59,223 nucleotides of DNA, taken from NCBI GenBank assembly GCA_002685965.1, contig NYZE01000162.1, forward strand, positions 1-59,223. The letters are read 5' to 3'. The stretch comes from Planctomycetota bacterium (GTDB lineage: Bacteria; Planctomycetota; UBA1135; GCA-002748355). A model generated the notes under the pieces. It was not told the origin of the DNA and did no database searches. It saw nothing but the letters and a program-made list of their open reading frames with translations. Shown piece by piece: positions 9,418 to 18,558 of the stretch; positions within the stretch are counted from its first letter, which is position 1, and each line of letters starts with the position of its first letter. The translations under genes were made by a program, and so were the position numbers.

Positions 9418-10128
9418 GTGCCACCGTTTCGCAGGAGTGGGAGCTTCGTTCGGTTTTTCGTCGAGGGGACAGCACCGGCGCCCCAGCGCAGCCAGTCCGA
9501 CAGCGACGAGTTCGTTCTCGCGCTCGCCGAGAACCGCTTCACGTCGATTGAACGCTCAGCGAGTGAAGCCGTCAGCGTCGGCTGGGTATCACCGTCTGAC
9601 CCGTCGGGCGGGGACTTCACCCGCGACGAGATCGCGATGGGCGACCTGTTGCGTCTGCGCATGCGCGTCGACCGCAAGAAGCTGCCGCGGGCCTGGATGG
9701 CGATCTACATGACGGCTGAGGTCCGTGCGCGCAACGGCCATGGCGTCACAGCGGCCGAGCGCGCCGATATCAGGGCCGACATCGAACGACGGCTCATGCC
9801 GCGCCTGCTGCCAACGGTCCAGTTCATCGACGTGATCTGGAACCTAAAGAACAATACCGTGCTGTTCTTCGCGACCTCGGACTTCCTGTGCGCCGAGTGC
9901 GCCAAGCTGTTCGCGAAGACCTGGAGCGTCAAGCTGATCGAGGTCAACCCGACCAGCCTGGCGCAGCGCTCACGACTGCCCGAAGACATGCTCAACCGGC
10001 TCGGGGACATCGCGCCGTTCGGGCTCGATCCAGGCCAGACGACACGGGCCCAGACTGGCGACCGCTACGACGTGTCAAGAGACGACGACGACGTGATCGA
10101 GGAAGGCATCGAAGAGGCGAACGCATGA
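9418..10128 (+). CDS. rdgC: RdgC-like recombination-associated protein
   Basis: A 236-residue protein from a GTG preceded by a purine-rich GGGAGGGAGAGG ribosome-binding site. The N-terminal half has the RdgC-type pattern: RFTSIERSASEAVSVGWVSP (compare the conserved GWVPP of RdgC), then a strand-rich core and RADIERRLMPRLLPTV, which matches the helix of RdgC that precedes a conserved strand. TVLFFATSDFLCAECAKLFAKTW corresponds to the conserved DAAS-like strand and helix. Known RdgC proteins are about 300 residues, form DNA-encircling dimers and modulate RecA; this one is shorter. The acidic C-terminus (SRDDDDVIEEGIEEA) overlaps by ATGA the start of a second gene, so the two proteins are probably made in fixed ratio. 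The family assignment is by pattern, not by alignment. Confidence 0.68.
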   Translation: MPPFRRSGSFVRFFVEGTAPAPQRSQSDSDEFVLALAENRFTSIERSASEAVSVGWVSPSDPSGGDFTRDEIAMGDLLRLRMRVDRKKLPRAWMAIYMTAEVRARNGHGVTAAERADIRADIERRLMPRLLPTVQFIDVIWNLKNNTVLFFATSDFLCAECAKLFAKTWSVKLIEVNPTSLAQRSRLPEDMLNRLGDIAPFGLDPGQTTRAQTGDRYDVSRDDDDVIEEGIEEANA

Positions 10129-10655
10129 ACAACGAGCTCTCGTTCTTGGGGACAGAGTTCCTGACGTGGCTCTGGTTCAAGGTGGAGTCCGGCGAGTCGA
10201 CGTTCCGACTCGACGGCGAGGTCGAGGTTGGTGTAGCCCTGTCCGACTACCTGTCGATCGCGGGCGACGATGATTCGACCGAGCAGACCCTGCGCAAGGG
10301 ACTGCCGACCAGGGCACCGGAAGCGACCGCATCGCTCGCCTGCGGTAAGCGCCTGACCCGTGCACGGATAATTGTCGCCGAAGGGAACGAGGAATGGGCC
10401 CTGACAATCAACGGCGGCCAACTCGCCTTCTCGTCGGTGCGCGCCGCGAACAGCGATCCTGATGAGACCAACGACACGCGTGATCTGTCGCGCATGCATA
10501 GCTACGTGCGCATCGGCGAGATCATCGACGAGATCTACCGCGCCTTCCTCACAGAACGGCTGGCGCCCGAGTTCAGCGACTCGGTGGTGCCGAAGATGCG
10601 CGCTTGGGTCAACGACCGCCAGGCTCAGCTGCCGTCGACCGTCCCGTACAGGTAG
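10125..10655 (+). CDS. RdgC-associated protein, unknown function
   Basis: The start ATG overlaps the stop of the RdgC-like gene (ATGA), which fixes the start and predicts translational coupling. The product is 176 residues, soluble, without signal peptide or TM segment. It opens with FLGTEFLTWLWFKVE, a motif I associate with proteins encoded next to RdgC-like genes in some other bacteria, and continues with a beta-rich segment (TFRLDGEVEVGVALSDYLSI) and a C-terminal helix (IGEIIDEIYRAFLTERLAPEF). No enzyme motif is visible. Because the RdgC-like protein is shorter than usual, this protein may supply the missing part of the ring or act as an adaptor; that is inference. Its 3' end overlaps the convergent membrane-protein gene by 31 bp. 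Confidence 0.72.
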   Translation: MNNELSFLGTEFLTWLWFKVESGESTFRLDGEVEVGVALSDYLSIAGDDDSTEQTLRKGLPTRAPEATASLACGKRLTRARIIVAEGNEEWALTINGGQLAFSSVRAANSDPDETNDTRDLSRMHSYVRIGEIIDEIYRAFLTERLAPEFSDSVVPKMRAWVNDRQAQLPSTVPYR

Positions 10656-11110
10656 AGATGCCACGCTAGCAAGCAGAAGTAGATCGCGAGCACGACCACG
10701 AACCCCCACGTCACGCCCTTGAATTTCCTGACCAGCACGAGGTACGCCGTGCACAGGCCGATGCCGAGGGTCTTGGCGGCCAAGAACACCATCGGTCCAA
10801 GGTCGAGCATGAACAGCGCGACCGGGTTGACCTCTTCCCCACCCATGCCGAGGAAGAAGAGCGTGAAGAAGGCGTCGAGGAAGTTGAGCAGCAGGACCAG
10901 TCCGGCGAGCAGGAAGACGCTCTGTGGGAATCGATCGACGAAGATGTTGTCCACCTCACCGGTGCGCCGACCACCTTCTCGCTTGCCTCCCAAGAGCGTG
11001 CGCGCACACAGCATGGGTGTTGGCTGGGCGCGACGATCGACCTGCACCCTCCGTTCGGACCTCTCCGAAGGAGTTGCAGCATGCGGGCTGTGATCCGGTT
11101 CGTGATTCAA
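10625..11110 (-). CDS. DUF5658-like membrane protein
   Basis: About 161 residues. The cytoplasmic N-terminus is Arg-rich (RRVQVDRRAQPTP, GGKREGGRR). It is followed by three hydrophobic helices: VFLLAGLVLLLNFLDAFFTL; LFMLDLGPMVFLAAKTLGIG; and WGFVVVLAIYFCLLAWHLYLY. The segment LNFLDAFFTLFFLGMGGEEVNPVA is split between a helix and a loop and has the NxxD..T...G..E.NP pattern typical of DUF5658. Function is unknown. The listed start is a TTG without a clear ribosome-binding site; a GTG at 11047 is an alternative. The gene converges on the RdgC partner gene with a 31 bp tail-to-tail overlap and stands alone on this strand, 72 bp downstream of the TMTC-like gene. Confidence 0.72.
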   Translation of the reverse strand: MNHEPDHSPHAATPSERSERRVQVDRRAQPTPMLCARTLLGGKREGGRRTGEVDNIFVDRFPQSVFLLAGLVLLLNFLDAFFTLFFLGMGGEEVNPVALFMLDLGPMVFLAAKTLGIGLCTAYLVLVRKFKGVTWGFVVVLAIYFCLLAWHLYLYGTVDGS

Positions 11111-11182
11111 AAGTGGTCGCCCTAGGAAAGTCTACCTCCCTTTCTCGGCACGCGACGCCGCCCTCAAGCGGTTGCACCCGTG

Positions 11183-12751
11183 TCAACGAGCCGAAGTGAG
11201 CAGACGTTCGAGTTCGATCAGCGCACGGTGCTTCGGATCGAGGCGACGGGCGACTTCGAGGACTTTGGCGGCGCGGGCTCGCTTACCGAGCCGCAGCAGG
11301 GATCTACACAGATAGCGTGCCGCCTGCCCCTCGCACGGATTGCGCACCAGGGCTTCCTCTAACTCGAGTGCGGCTGCCCCGTAGCGCTTCTGCTCGTAGA
11401 GGAACCGACCAAACGTCAGCCCGGCACGGCCACTGTTCGGAAACCGCGCCACCGCATCCTCGAGCACCCTCTCGGCCCGCGCCAGTTCGCCGCGCTTCCA
11501 CAGGAGTCGACCAAGATTGACGTGTGCCTTCGCGTACCGCGGCCGGCGCTTGACGAGGTCTTCGAAGCGGCGGACCGCAGCGGCGGCGTCACCCGCATTC
11601 TCTTCGGCGAGCGCCAGAGCCAGCGCCGCGCGCGCGTTGTCGGGCTCCACGGCGAGCACCTGCTCGAACGTGCGCCTCGCATCAGAGAGAACATGCACCT
11701 GCCGGAGCCAGAACGGCGCCAGCAGCAGAGGAAGCAACGCGAGCACAGCACGCAACCTTGGACCGCTCGGCGCCATCACAACCAGGCCCGCGAGGGCCAA
11801 CCCAGGCAGCATCGGGTAGGCGTAGCGGGCAGCTACCTGCTCACCGTGTACTACCAACTGCGCGAACGGCAGGAAGGCGAGCAACGCCCAGACCAGGCCG
11901 TTGCGCGTCCGCAGGCCACGACCGGCGGCGATGAAGCAACCAAGCAAGAAGGCAGGCAACAGCGCCCGCCAGATGCCCGTACTGGCCAGGCCGGCGCTCA
12001 TGACGCGCGGCGGGTCGATCAACAACAGCATGCCCGCATGATGCGCAAAGCTGTCGAAGGGCGCCGTCCACGACAGCTCGACCGGCGGCAACACCATCCC
12101 TATCGCGAGCCAGCGCACCGCGAGCCAGACCCCGAGCGTCGCTCCGCCGGTGATCGCCCACCGCCGGCGCTCTGCTGCCGGCAACAAGAGGGCAATCACC
12201 GGCACGAAGATGACAGCATCCTCGCGGGCATGCGCGCCGAGGAACACGCAGACTGCCGCCGCCAGCAAGCGACCGCCAAGTGCGCAGTAGAGTGCGAGCC
12301 CACCGAGGCCCAGCGCCAGTGAACCGGTACGCCCGACGATCCAGGTCGCCTGCTCGGCGGCGACTGGGTGCAGGAACAACAGGCCCAGCGCCGGCGCAAA
12401 GGCGCCGGGCCGCAATCGATCGAGGGCAAGGGCGAGCACGAGCACGCACAACCCATGCAACAAGAGCCCGACTCGGTGCAGGGCAATCGGATCCTCGCCG
12501 AACAGCTTGCGATCAAGCGCCAGTGAAGCCAGCGCCAGCGGTCGGTATTGACCAGCGCCGCCGCGTTGCGCCCAGTAGTCCTCGGTCAGGATGCGTCCGA
12601 TGTCGAAGTCGCGGACGGCCGGGTTCTCGACCAGCACCTCGCGGTCGTCCCACGAGTAGCCCATGTCGAACAGCGGTGGCAGGAACCACGCAACGACGCA
12701 TAGAAACGGCAGGTAGAGAGCGAGCCGCTTCTTGGTCGGCGTGTCAGCCAC
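11183..12751 (-). CDS. TMTC-like multipass membrane protein with C-terminal TPR repeats
   Basis: A 522-residue protein from a GTG that lies inside the 3' end of the upstream vWA gene (8 bp overlap). The N-terminus (YSWDDREVLVENPAVR, then QYRPLALASLALDRKLFG) matches the first luminal loop of TMTC-type O-mannosyltransferase relatives, where the Asp pair is the GT-C catalytic motif. About nine to ten TM helices follow, up to residue about 350. Three to four TPR units then occupy residues about 365-515 (AVEPDNARAALALALAEENAG, RRPRYAKAHVNLGRLLWKRG, divided by short turns). Known role of the family: transfer of mannose from a lipid donor to secreted proteins, with TPRs binding substrate. Bacterial versions are poorly characterised, so donor and acceptor are unknown. 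Confidence 0.72.
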   Translation of the reverse strand: MADTPTKKRLALYLPFLCVVAWFLPPLFDMGYSWDDREVLVENPAVRDFDIGRILTEDYWAQRGGAGQYRPLALASLALDRKLFGEDPIALHRVGLLLHGLCVLVLALALDRLRPGAFAPALGLLFLHPVAAEQATWIVGRTGSLALGLGGLALYCALGGRLLAAAVCVFLGAHAREDAVIFVPVIALLLPAAERRRWAITGGATLGVWLAVRWLAIGMVLPPVELSWTAPFDSFAHHAGMLLLIDPPRVMSAGLASTGIWRALLPAFLLGCFIAAGRGLRTRNGLVWALLAFLPFAQLVVHGEQVAARYAYPMLPGLALAGLVVMAPSGPRLRAVLALLPLLLAPFWLRQVHVLSDARRTFEQVLAVEPDNARAALALALAEENAGDAAAAVRRFEDLVKRRPRYAKAHVNLGRLLWKRGELARAERVLEDAVARFPNSGRAGLTFGRFLYEQKRYGAAALELEEALVRNPCEGQAARYLCRSLLRLGKRARAAKVLEVARRLDPKHRALIELERLLTSAR

Positions 12752-14312
12752 CCAGGTTAACGAAGACGCCCCCGTTATTTTCCGCCAGCCTGCGCATGAA
12801 GCTGGCCTCGAACTCGCCGATCGAGATCGTGTGGATCACGATGCCGCGCACCTCGTTGATCTTCCCGACCTCCTTCAGGATGTCCTCGGTGTCGACGAAC
12901 TTGCCGACCGTCGGACGCCCATCCGTCAGGAAGTAGATCGTGTCGAGCTTCAGAGCCTTCCTGACGCTCTTCTTGCCGCCCGTGATGGCCGTGCTGCTGA
13001 CACCCTTGGCCGGATCGAGATCAAAAGCCCGCATCAACGCGGCGTGCGTGTTGGTCTTGCCCGAGTCATCGCCAGTCGCACCGAACATCCCCTTCTTCGC
13101 GACACCGAGCGGCTGCATGCGCTTGACGAACGAGATCGCCGAGGCCTTGTAGTTGATCGTTCCAGGCGTTAGCCACCGCTTCCATCCCTTCACCTTCTTG
13201 GCGAATGCAAGGATGTTGAAGTGCGTGTGCTGATTGAGGCCGTTGATCGTACGCAGCAACTCGGTCTTCACGATGTCGATCTTGCGGAACGACGGGTAGT
13301 TGCCAGCCCGGAACTTCTGGCGGTCGACGACGAGGTCGTCCATCGACGCCGAGACGTCGATGATGAAGATGACCCGCGTCGAGTTCGTTGGAATGCCGGC
13401 GAAGGCCTTGTCGCCCTTCTTGAGCTTGTAGTTCTTGTCGGCCTTCGCGCGCGTCTTGCGGGCCTTCTCGAGCTCCACCTCGGTCGGCAATCGGAAACCC
13501 TTGATGCTGGTCAGGAACTTCCACTGTTTCTCCCACGCCGCGTGGTCGGTACCGAAGTCACGCGCGGTGATCTCGAACAGCGCGTTGGCCGCATCCTTCT
13601 TGAGCCGCCCTTCCTTCTCCAGGAAGGCGATCAACGGCACGACTGCCTCCATCGTGCGCAGACGGCCAACGCACTTGATCGCCGCCGCCTGCACCTGCCA
13701 CACCGGATCGTCGAGAAGCCCGAGCAACTTGGGTCCGAGCCCCTTGAGCTTGCTCGTGCGAGCCGTGTCGAGCGCGGCCAATCGCACCTGGTACGCCCGG
13801 TCTTCGGTCAGCGTACCGATGATGTCCTCGTAGAGCTCAGCACCGAGCGCACCATAGGCGCGTGCCATGTAGTACTTTTCGGCCACCGTCAGGCTCTCCT
13901 GCGAAGCGTCCCAGATCTGCTTCATCGTGCTCTTGAGCCCGACCTGCCCGGCTCGCGAAATCACGTCGAACATCTGCGCGCGCATCTCGCGGTCGGTGAG
14001 CTCGGGCAATCCCTCGAGCACTGCCTTGTAGGTCTCGGGCGCCTTGTACCCCGACAGGACGAGCTTGGCCGCCTTCTGGATGTCCGGCTCCTTGTGGCGC
14101 AGCAACGGCGTCAGCGCATGCACCGCTTCCGGGCAGTCGATCGACTCGAGCGACATGACCGCCTCCACTCGTTGCGCCGGCTTCGGGTACTTCTTGAAGA
14201 AGCGCTTGAACTCGCGCACTGCGTCAATCAGCTGCTCGCGCGGCATGACCTGGGACAGCAGCGACCCAGACAGAAGGGCCAAGCTGAGCGGAAGTAGAAG
14301 GAAGGGCTTCAC
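12744..14312 (-). CDS. Secreted HEAT-repeat and von Willebrand A domain protein
   Basis: A 522-residue protein from a GTG with an AAGGTG ribosome-binding site 6 bp away. Residues 1-20 are a signal peptide (LLPLSLALLSGSLLSQ). Residues about 25-260 are alpha-helical HEAT-like repeats (LTPLLRHKEPDIQKAAKLVL, LLGLLDDPVWQVQAAAIKCV). A vWA domain starts near residue 312 with an intact MIDAS motif, DVSASMD, plus a conserved Thr in GKTNTH and the Asp of FLTDGRP. vWA domains bind protein partners through a divalent metal, so this is likely a periplasmic or surface scaffold. The stop codon lies inside the start of the TMTC-like gene, suggesting the two work together, perhaps as acceptor and glycosyltransferase; that is inference. 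Confidence 0.82.
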   Translation of the reverse strand: MKPFLLLPLSLALLSGSLLSQVMPREQLIDAVREFKRFFKKYPKPAQRVEAVMSLESIDCPEAVHALTPLLRHKEPDIQKAAKLVLSGYKAPETYKAVLEGLPELTDREMRAQMFDVISRAGQVGLKSTMKQIWDASQESLTVAEKYYMARAYGALGAELYEDIIGTLTEDRAYQVRLAALDTARTSKLKGLGPKLLGLLDDPVWQVQAAAIKCVGRLRTMEAVVPLIAFLEKEGRLKKDAANALFEITARDFGTDHAAWEKQWKFLTSIKGFRLPTEVELEKARKTRAKADKNYKLKKGDKAFAGIPTNSTRVIFIIDVSASMDDLVVDRQKFRAGNYPSFRKIDIVKTELLRTINGLNQHTHFNILAFAKKVKGWKRWLTPGTINYKASAISFVKRMQPLGVAKKGMFGATGDDSGKTNTHAALMRAFDLDPAKGVSSTAITGGKKSVRKALKLDTIYFLTDGRPTVGKFVDTEDILKEVGKINEVRGIVIHTISIGEFEASFMRRLAENNGGVFVNLGG

Positions 14313-14384
14313 GAGAACACCTTATTGGAGATCGACCGCGGGAGGGCTGCGCGCGGCATTGAGTTTCGGGCACATTCGCCAAGG

Positions 14385-14414
14385 GAGCAAGCCTCGCGCC
14401 CTCCGACCGCTCGG
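14385..14414. repeat. Intergenic imperfect palindrome, copy A
   Basis: Begins GAGCAAGCCTCGCGCC and ends near CCGCTCGG. It belongs to the family seen at 26402, 32639, 38911 and 48601, all just downstream of minus-strand stop codons; here it lies about 175 bp after the stop of the acidic one-TM protein gene. The rest of the 277 bp gap (14313-14589) holds nothing else I can identify. Confidence 0.5.
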
Positions 14415-14589
14415 CGTGCGCCAACTATGTCCAAGTCCACGGTTACCGGGGTTGGGGATCTTGGTGTCCCTGATGATTCAAACGCCGCGAGGCAAGCCAT
14501 CGGGGAGCAAGCACGCAAGGAACACCCAACCGGGAACGCCGCCGCTACACAACGTGCTCATGCTCGTCCTCGGCACGAGCCTTGCTCTG

Positions 14590-16530
14590 CTACTTCCGCC
14601 CCGGCAGCACATGCGGCAGCCGCTTCCGAATCACCTGCCGCAGGTTCTCATGATTGTCCTGTGGCGCCCCGGACCTGCCGCTGATCTTCACACGCACGGC
14701 CCCGGACAGCAGCTCCTCTTCGCCGGCTTCCTCGACCGATGGGACCGCTTGCAGCTCCACCTTCGGTAGATGCTCGTCGCCCCAGTCCTGCTCGTCCTTG
14801 CCGAGCTCGACACCACGGCGCTTCTCCTTCGGGTCGATCCCGAGAACGCTGGTCCTCGGCAGCACGATGTGGGCGCTTCCAGCCTGGATAGCGACCACGT
14901 CGGGTAGATCGGAGAGGATCTTGCCCCAGATCTTGTTGTGGTTCTTGAGGTGCACGTAGCCGTCGGGACCGCTCTGGAGGACGCGCTCTTCGGCCTCAGC
15001 CAGCGGCATCAGTTTCTGCAAGTCGCCCGGGACGAACGAGATCTCCGAGTTGTTGCCGAACTCGATGACCAGCTCATCGGCCATGACCTTCTGCACGCGC
15101 CCCACGAAGAAGTTGCCGTTGTGTAGCTGCGCGAACGCGCGCGCGCCGCGCACGATGCCGGAGCTGAAATCGGTCATGGCGAGCACACCCCTCGGCAAGC
15201 GACGCGTGGGCTCGATCGGCCCTGATGGCTCGGGCTCGACCGTGTCCGGCCTCGGGTTGTCAGGCGTCTTGGCAGTGGGATCGCCGCCGCGCGGCTGCTT
15301 GCCTTTCTTGGGCAGCATCGTGACAGCCACGCGGCCGGCTCCCTTGCCTAGCCACTTCAGAGTGTCGACGAGGCGGTGCAAGCGGCGCTTGACGCGGTCG
15401 CTCAGGCTCTTGGTCGGCGTCTGGGCCAGGGTCGGCGCAAGCGCCGGGTCGGCCTTGGCGAGTGCGAGTCTCATCTCTTCCGAGATCTCGATGCCCGGCA
15501 CGGGCAGGTCGGTCTCGATGCGCGGCCGTTGGCTCCTGACGACTTCGACTATGGAGCCAGTCGTGGAATCTAGACCGAGGAAGCCGCGGATGTCCTGCGC
15601 CATCGGCAGGTCCGGCCTCAGCGTGACGAACGCAACCACGCCGAGAATCAGGACACATGCGGCCATCGACGCGACCATCATGCGCTTCATCCAGGTTCGA
15701 CCCAACGGCGCACCACCGACCACCACCGGCACCGCTGCCTCAAGCTCGGCCTCGCGCATCATCGTCTCGAGGTGCTTGAACTCCAGCGACTCAGAGGGTC
15801 CGGAGTCCGGGTGATCCGTCAGTGACAGCTCTTCCGAGCGGTCACCATAGATCGGATCGTCACCGACAGCCTCGTCCGCCGGACGGATGACTGGATCGAG
15901 ACTCGGGAGGAAGCTCGCTGCAGTCGATTCCTCGTCGACCAAGGTGAAGCTGTCTTCTTCCTCGTCGATCGCGGACCAACTCTCGCCGCTCTCCGACATG
16001 TGTGCCTCGACCGGCGTGCCGAGATCGAACGGCTCCGCCGACGATTCGTCTTGCCCACCGAAGACGGCCTCGAGTTGGCTATCAAACTCGTCCGCGTTCG
16101 TCACGTCGTGCTCACCGAAGACGATGTCGAGTTGGTCGTTCACCTCCTCCTCAATCGTCTCGTGCGGCACGCTCTCGTAGTCGTCGGACTCATCCACGAG
16201 AACCATCTCGTCGGCGTCAAAGCCGCTAGCATCCTGGTCATCGCTCTCGTCGAGATCGTTGAACAGGGTCTCGCCGTCGAGGTCACCGTCCTCGTCGATC
16301 ACGAACTCGAGGTCGTCCAGACCTGTCGCAGCGTCCTCGTCGTCCTCGCCGAAGCTGAGTAGGTCCTGCACGTCGAGGCCAGCCGGCTCGTCGCCCTCGA
16401 GGTCGGCGAACATGTCACCGTCGTCGTCTTCGACATCGAGTACGAACTCTTCGTCGTCAAACGACAAGTCGTCCGGCTGCTCGGACTCCGGGATGTCCTC
16501 GTCAGGCAAATCGTGTTCGTCGGTCACCAT
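14590..16530 (-). CDS. Acidic single-TM protein of unknown function
   Basis: I prefer the ATG at 16530 (MVTDEHDL) over one 25 codons upstream because a GGAG element precedes it and composition changes sharply there. The 646-residue product has a very acidic, low-complexity N-terminal region to about residue 270 (repeated D/E blocks such as DDEEFVLDVEDDDGDMFADL). One TM segment follows at about 280-303 (MMVASMAACVLILGVVAFV), then a basic/Pro linker. The C-terminal part has two short beta modules (QLHNGNFFVGRVQKVMADEL; HNKIWGKILSDLPDVVAI) that look like Sm/SH3-type repeats. This type of protein is common in planctomycetes but I know no function. It follows selB by 129 bp and is followed by a repeat element. 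Confidence 0.68.
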   Translation of the reverse strand: MVTDEHDLPDEDIPESEQPDDLSFDDEEFVLDVEDDDGDMFADLEGDEPAGLDVQDLLSFGEDDEDAATGLDDLEFVIDEDGDLDGETLFNDLDESDDQDASGFDADEMVLVDESDDYESVPHETIEEEVNDQLDIVFGEHDVTNADEFDSQLEAVFGGQDESSAEPFDLGTPVEAHMSESGESWSAIDEEEDSFTLVDEESTAASFLPSLDPVIRPADEAVGDDPIYGDRSEELSLTDHPDSGPSESLEFKHLETMMREAELEAAVPVVVGGAPLGRTWMKRMMVASMAACVLILGVVAFVTLRPDLPMAQDIRGFLGLDSTTGSIVEVVRSQRPRIETDLPVPGIEISEEMRLALAKADPALAPTLAQTPTKSLSDRVKRRLHRLVDTLKWLGKGAGRVAVTMLPKKGKQPRGGDPTAKTPDNPRPDTVEPEPSGPIEPTRRLPRGVLAMTDFSSGIVRGARAFAQLHNGNFFVGRVQKVMADELVIEFGNNSEISFVPGDLQKLMPLAEAEERVLQSGPDGYVHLKNHNKIWGKILSDLPDVVAIQAGSAHIVLPRTSVLGIDPKEKRRGVELGKDEQDWGDEHLPKVELQAVPSVEEAGEEELLSGAVRVKISGRSGAPQDNHENLRQVIRKRLPHVLPGRK

Positions 16531-16659
16531 GGAAACCCGTCTCCGTTCCTCGCCCTCTCCCGTAGCGGCATCGCAACTGATATCGCTGAGGGTTGGTATC
16601 GGCACCCCGCCAAGGCCGTCATCAGCCCTGCGCGGAGATTCCAGACGGGGCCGAGCCGC

Positions 16660-18558
16660 CTACTTGCGCCGCAATATGCGGCGATCGCCCTTACGCGCGG
16701 TGACACCGACGCGATCGAGGTGCTCGAGGAACGGGATCAAGAACTTGCGGCTCGTGCCGAGACGATCACGAAGTGAGGGGATGTCGAGCACGCTGCCAGC
16801 GCCGCCGCACAACTCCTCGACGATTGCGACCGCTGAGCGGTAGGCATCCCCGCCCCAAACGAACATCGGGCCGACGGCAACGGCTCCTTCCTCCTCGATC
16901 AGGCGTTCCAGCCACTGCGCGCCATCCTTACCGAATCGCTCGGCGATGTCGTCGCGGGTCTGCGGGCGATGGCCCGACTCCTCGAGCCAGCTACGCAACT
17001 CGGTCAAGCTCTGACGCTCGGCCGGACTCAGCGTGTCCGTGCGCGACGGATCTTGCACGAGACCACCAGGCAAGAGTGCGACCTCGCCCGCGGCCTCGAG
17101 TCGAAGCAGCGCAACACCGAGCAAGACTGCCCCGGTGCCACGACGTAGGTCGGCTATCGGGCACGTCGTGGCAAGTGCGTGCTTGCGGTAGTGCGCCGCC
17201 AGCCGCTCCGAAATGCGCTGCTCTTCACGCTCGACACTGCGCCCACTGAAGAGCCGACCAGACTTGCGGTCTTCGAGGACTTCGCCGTGCTCGATCACCT
17301 GCGCGAGGTAGCCCTCGAGTTCGGACGCCGTCCAACCGAGGCGGCCGATACACTCCAAGCGGTCGACGCCAACTTCACCGCCTTCCGCGACCGCGAGTTT
17401 GAGCAGATTCTCCGGCTCATCGAGGGCCGCCTCTTTGGCACGCAGCTTCTCGATCGTCCGCTCCTTGAACCGGCGCAGCCGTCGACCGCGCAAGCCAATG
17501 ACGCGGCCACCGGCGATCGAACGCGCGGGCGACAGCCGCCGTAGCAACGCGAAATCGCCCGGCAAGCAGACCACAGGCTCGTCGCTCAACACCTGCACGA
17601 GGCCGTGCGCACCGGGTGCTAGCGCACTCTCATCGATCAAGAAGGCGCGCGCCGTCACTTCGGTCGTTCCGAGGTGCAGGTGGACCCGCTCGCCGTGTTC
17701 GAGCGGCCGCACATCGGAGACGACATGCACGTCGAGTTCGATGCGGTCCACGCGAACGAGCGAATCGGGCAGAGCGACGACATCGCCACGGTGCGCCTGC
17801 GCGAGCGGTATGCCCGGGAGGTTGAGTGCGGTCGAGTGGCCAGCACACGCTCGCTCGACGGCGCTGCCGTAGGCGTGGATACCACGCACGCGTGATTGCA
17901 GCCCTTTGCCGACCAGCTCCACCGTGTCACCAATCGCGATCTCGCCGGCGATCGGAATCCCGGTCAGCACCGTACCGAAGCCCGGGACCGTGAAGGTGCG
18001 CTGCACCGGCATGCGGAACACGCCATCAGTCCGCCGTGGCTCGAGTGCGGCCGCCTGCTGCCGCAAGAGTTCCTCGAGCTCCGGGATACCCCGGCCTGTC
18101 GTCGAGGAAACCGGCACGATCGGCGCACCCTCGAGGGAACGGCCTGCCAAGAGCTCCTTGATCTCCTCGACCGCGAACGCCTGCGTCTCCTCATCGACGA
18201 GGTCGACCTTCGTCAACGCCACGATGCCACGCCGCACGCCGAGCAGTTCGAGCACGTCGAGGTGTTCGCGCGTCTGCGGCATCACACTGTCGTCGCAGGC
18301 GATCACGAGGACGGCCAGGTCGATCGACGTGGCACCGGCCACCATGTTCTTCAGGAAGCGCTCGTGCCCCGGCACGTCGATCATGCCGATGATGCGCCCA
18401 TCGCTCAGCTCGAGCGGCGCGAAGCCGAGGTCGATGGTCAGCCCGCGTTCCTTCTCCTCGCGCCACCGATCCGGATCGATTCCGGTCAGTCGTCGGACAA
18501 GGCTCGACTTGCCGTGATCGACATGCCCGGCCGTGCCGACGATGACGGGATGGATCAC
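16660..18558 (-). CDS. selB: Selenocysteine-specific translation elongation factor SelB
   Basis: I set the start at the GTG of 18558, whose last bases overlap the stop of the upstream gene (GTGA) and which begins exactly on the G domain (VIHPVIVGTAGHVDHGKSSL). The 632-residue length matches SelB. Motifs: G1 GHVDHGKS, G2 RGLTIDLGF, G3 DVPGHE, G4 TKVD. Domain 2 begins with FTVPGFGTVLTG. The last 230 residues are winged-helix repeats (DDIAERFGKDGAQWLERLI; IPSLRDRLGTSRKFLIPFLE) that in the family bind the SECIS hairpin. Role: GTP-dependent delivery of Sec-tRNA to UGA codons. No selA, selD, selC or selenoprotein gene is visible in the window, so they must lie elsewhere. Confidence 0.93.
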   Translation of the reverse strand: MIHPVIVGTAGHVDHGKSSLVRRLTGIDPDRWREEKERGLTIDLGFAPLELSDGRIIGMIDVPGHERFLKNMVAGATSIDLAVLVIACDDSVMPQTREHLDVLELLGVRRGIVALTKVDLVDEETQAFAVEEIKELLAGRSLEGAPIVPVSSTTGRGIPELEELLRQQAAALEPRRTDGVFRMPVQRTFTVPGFGTVLTGIPIAGEIAIGDTVELVGKGLQSRVRGIHAYGSAVERACAGHSTALNLPGIPLAQAHRGDVVALPDSLVRVDRIELDVHVVSDVRPLEHGERVHLHLGTTEVTARAFLIDESALAPGAHGLVQVLSDEPVVCLPGDFALLRRLSPARSIAGGRVIGLRGRRLRRFKERTIEKLRAKEAALDEPENLLKLAVAEGGEVGVDRLECIGRLGWTASELEGYLAQVIEHGEVLEDRKSGRLFSGRSVEREEQRISERLAAHYRKHALATTCPIADLRRGTGAVLLGVALLRLEAAGEVALLPGGLVQDPSRTDTLSPAERQSLTELRSWLEESGHRPQTRDDIAERFGKDGAQWLERLIEEEGAVAVGPMFVWGGDAYRSAVAIVEELCGGAGSVLDIPSLRDRLGTSRKFLIPFLEHLDRVGVTARKGDRRILRRK

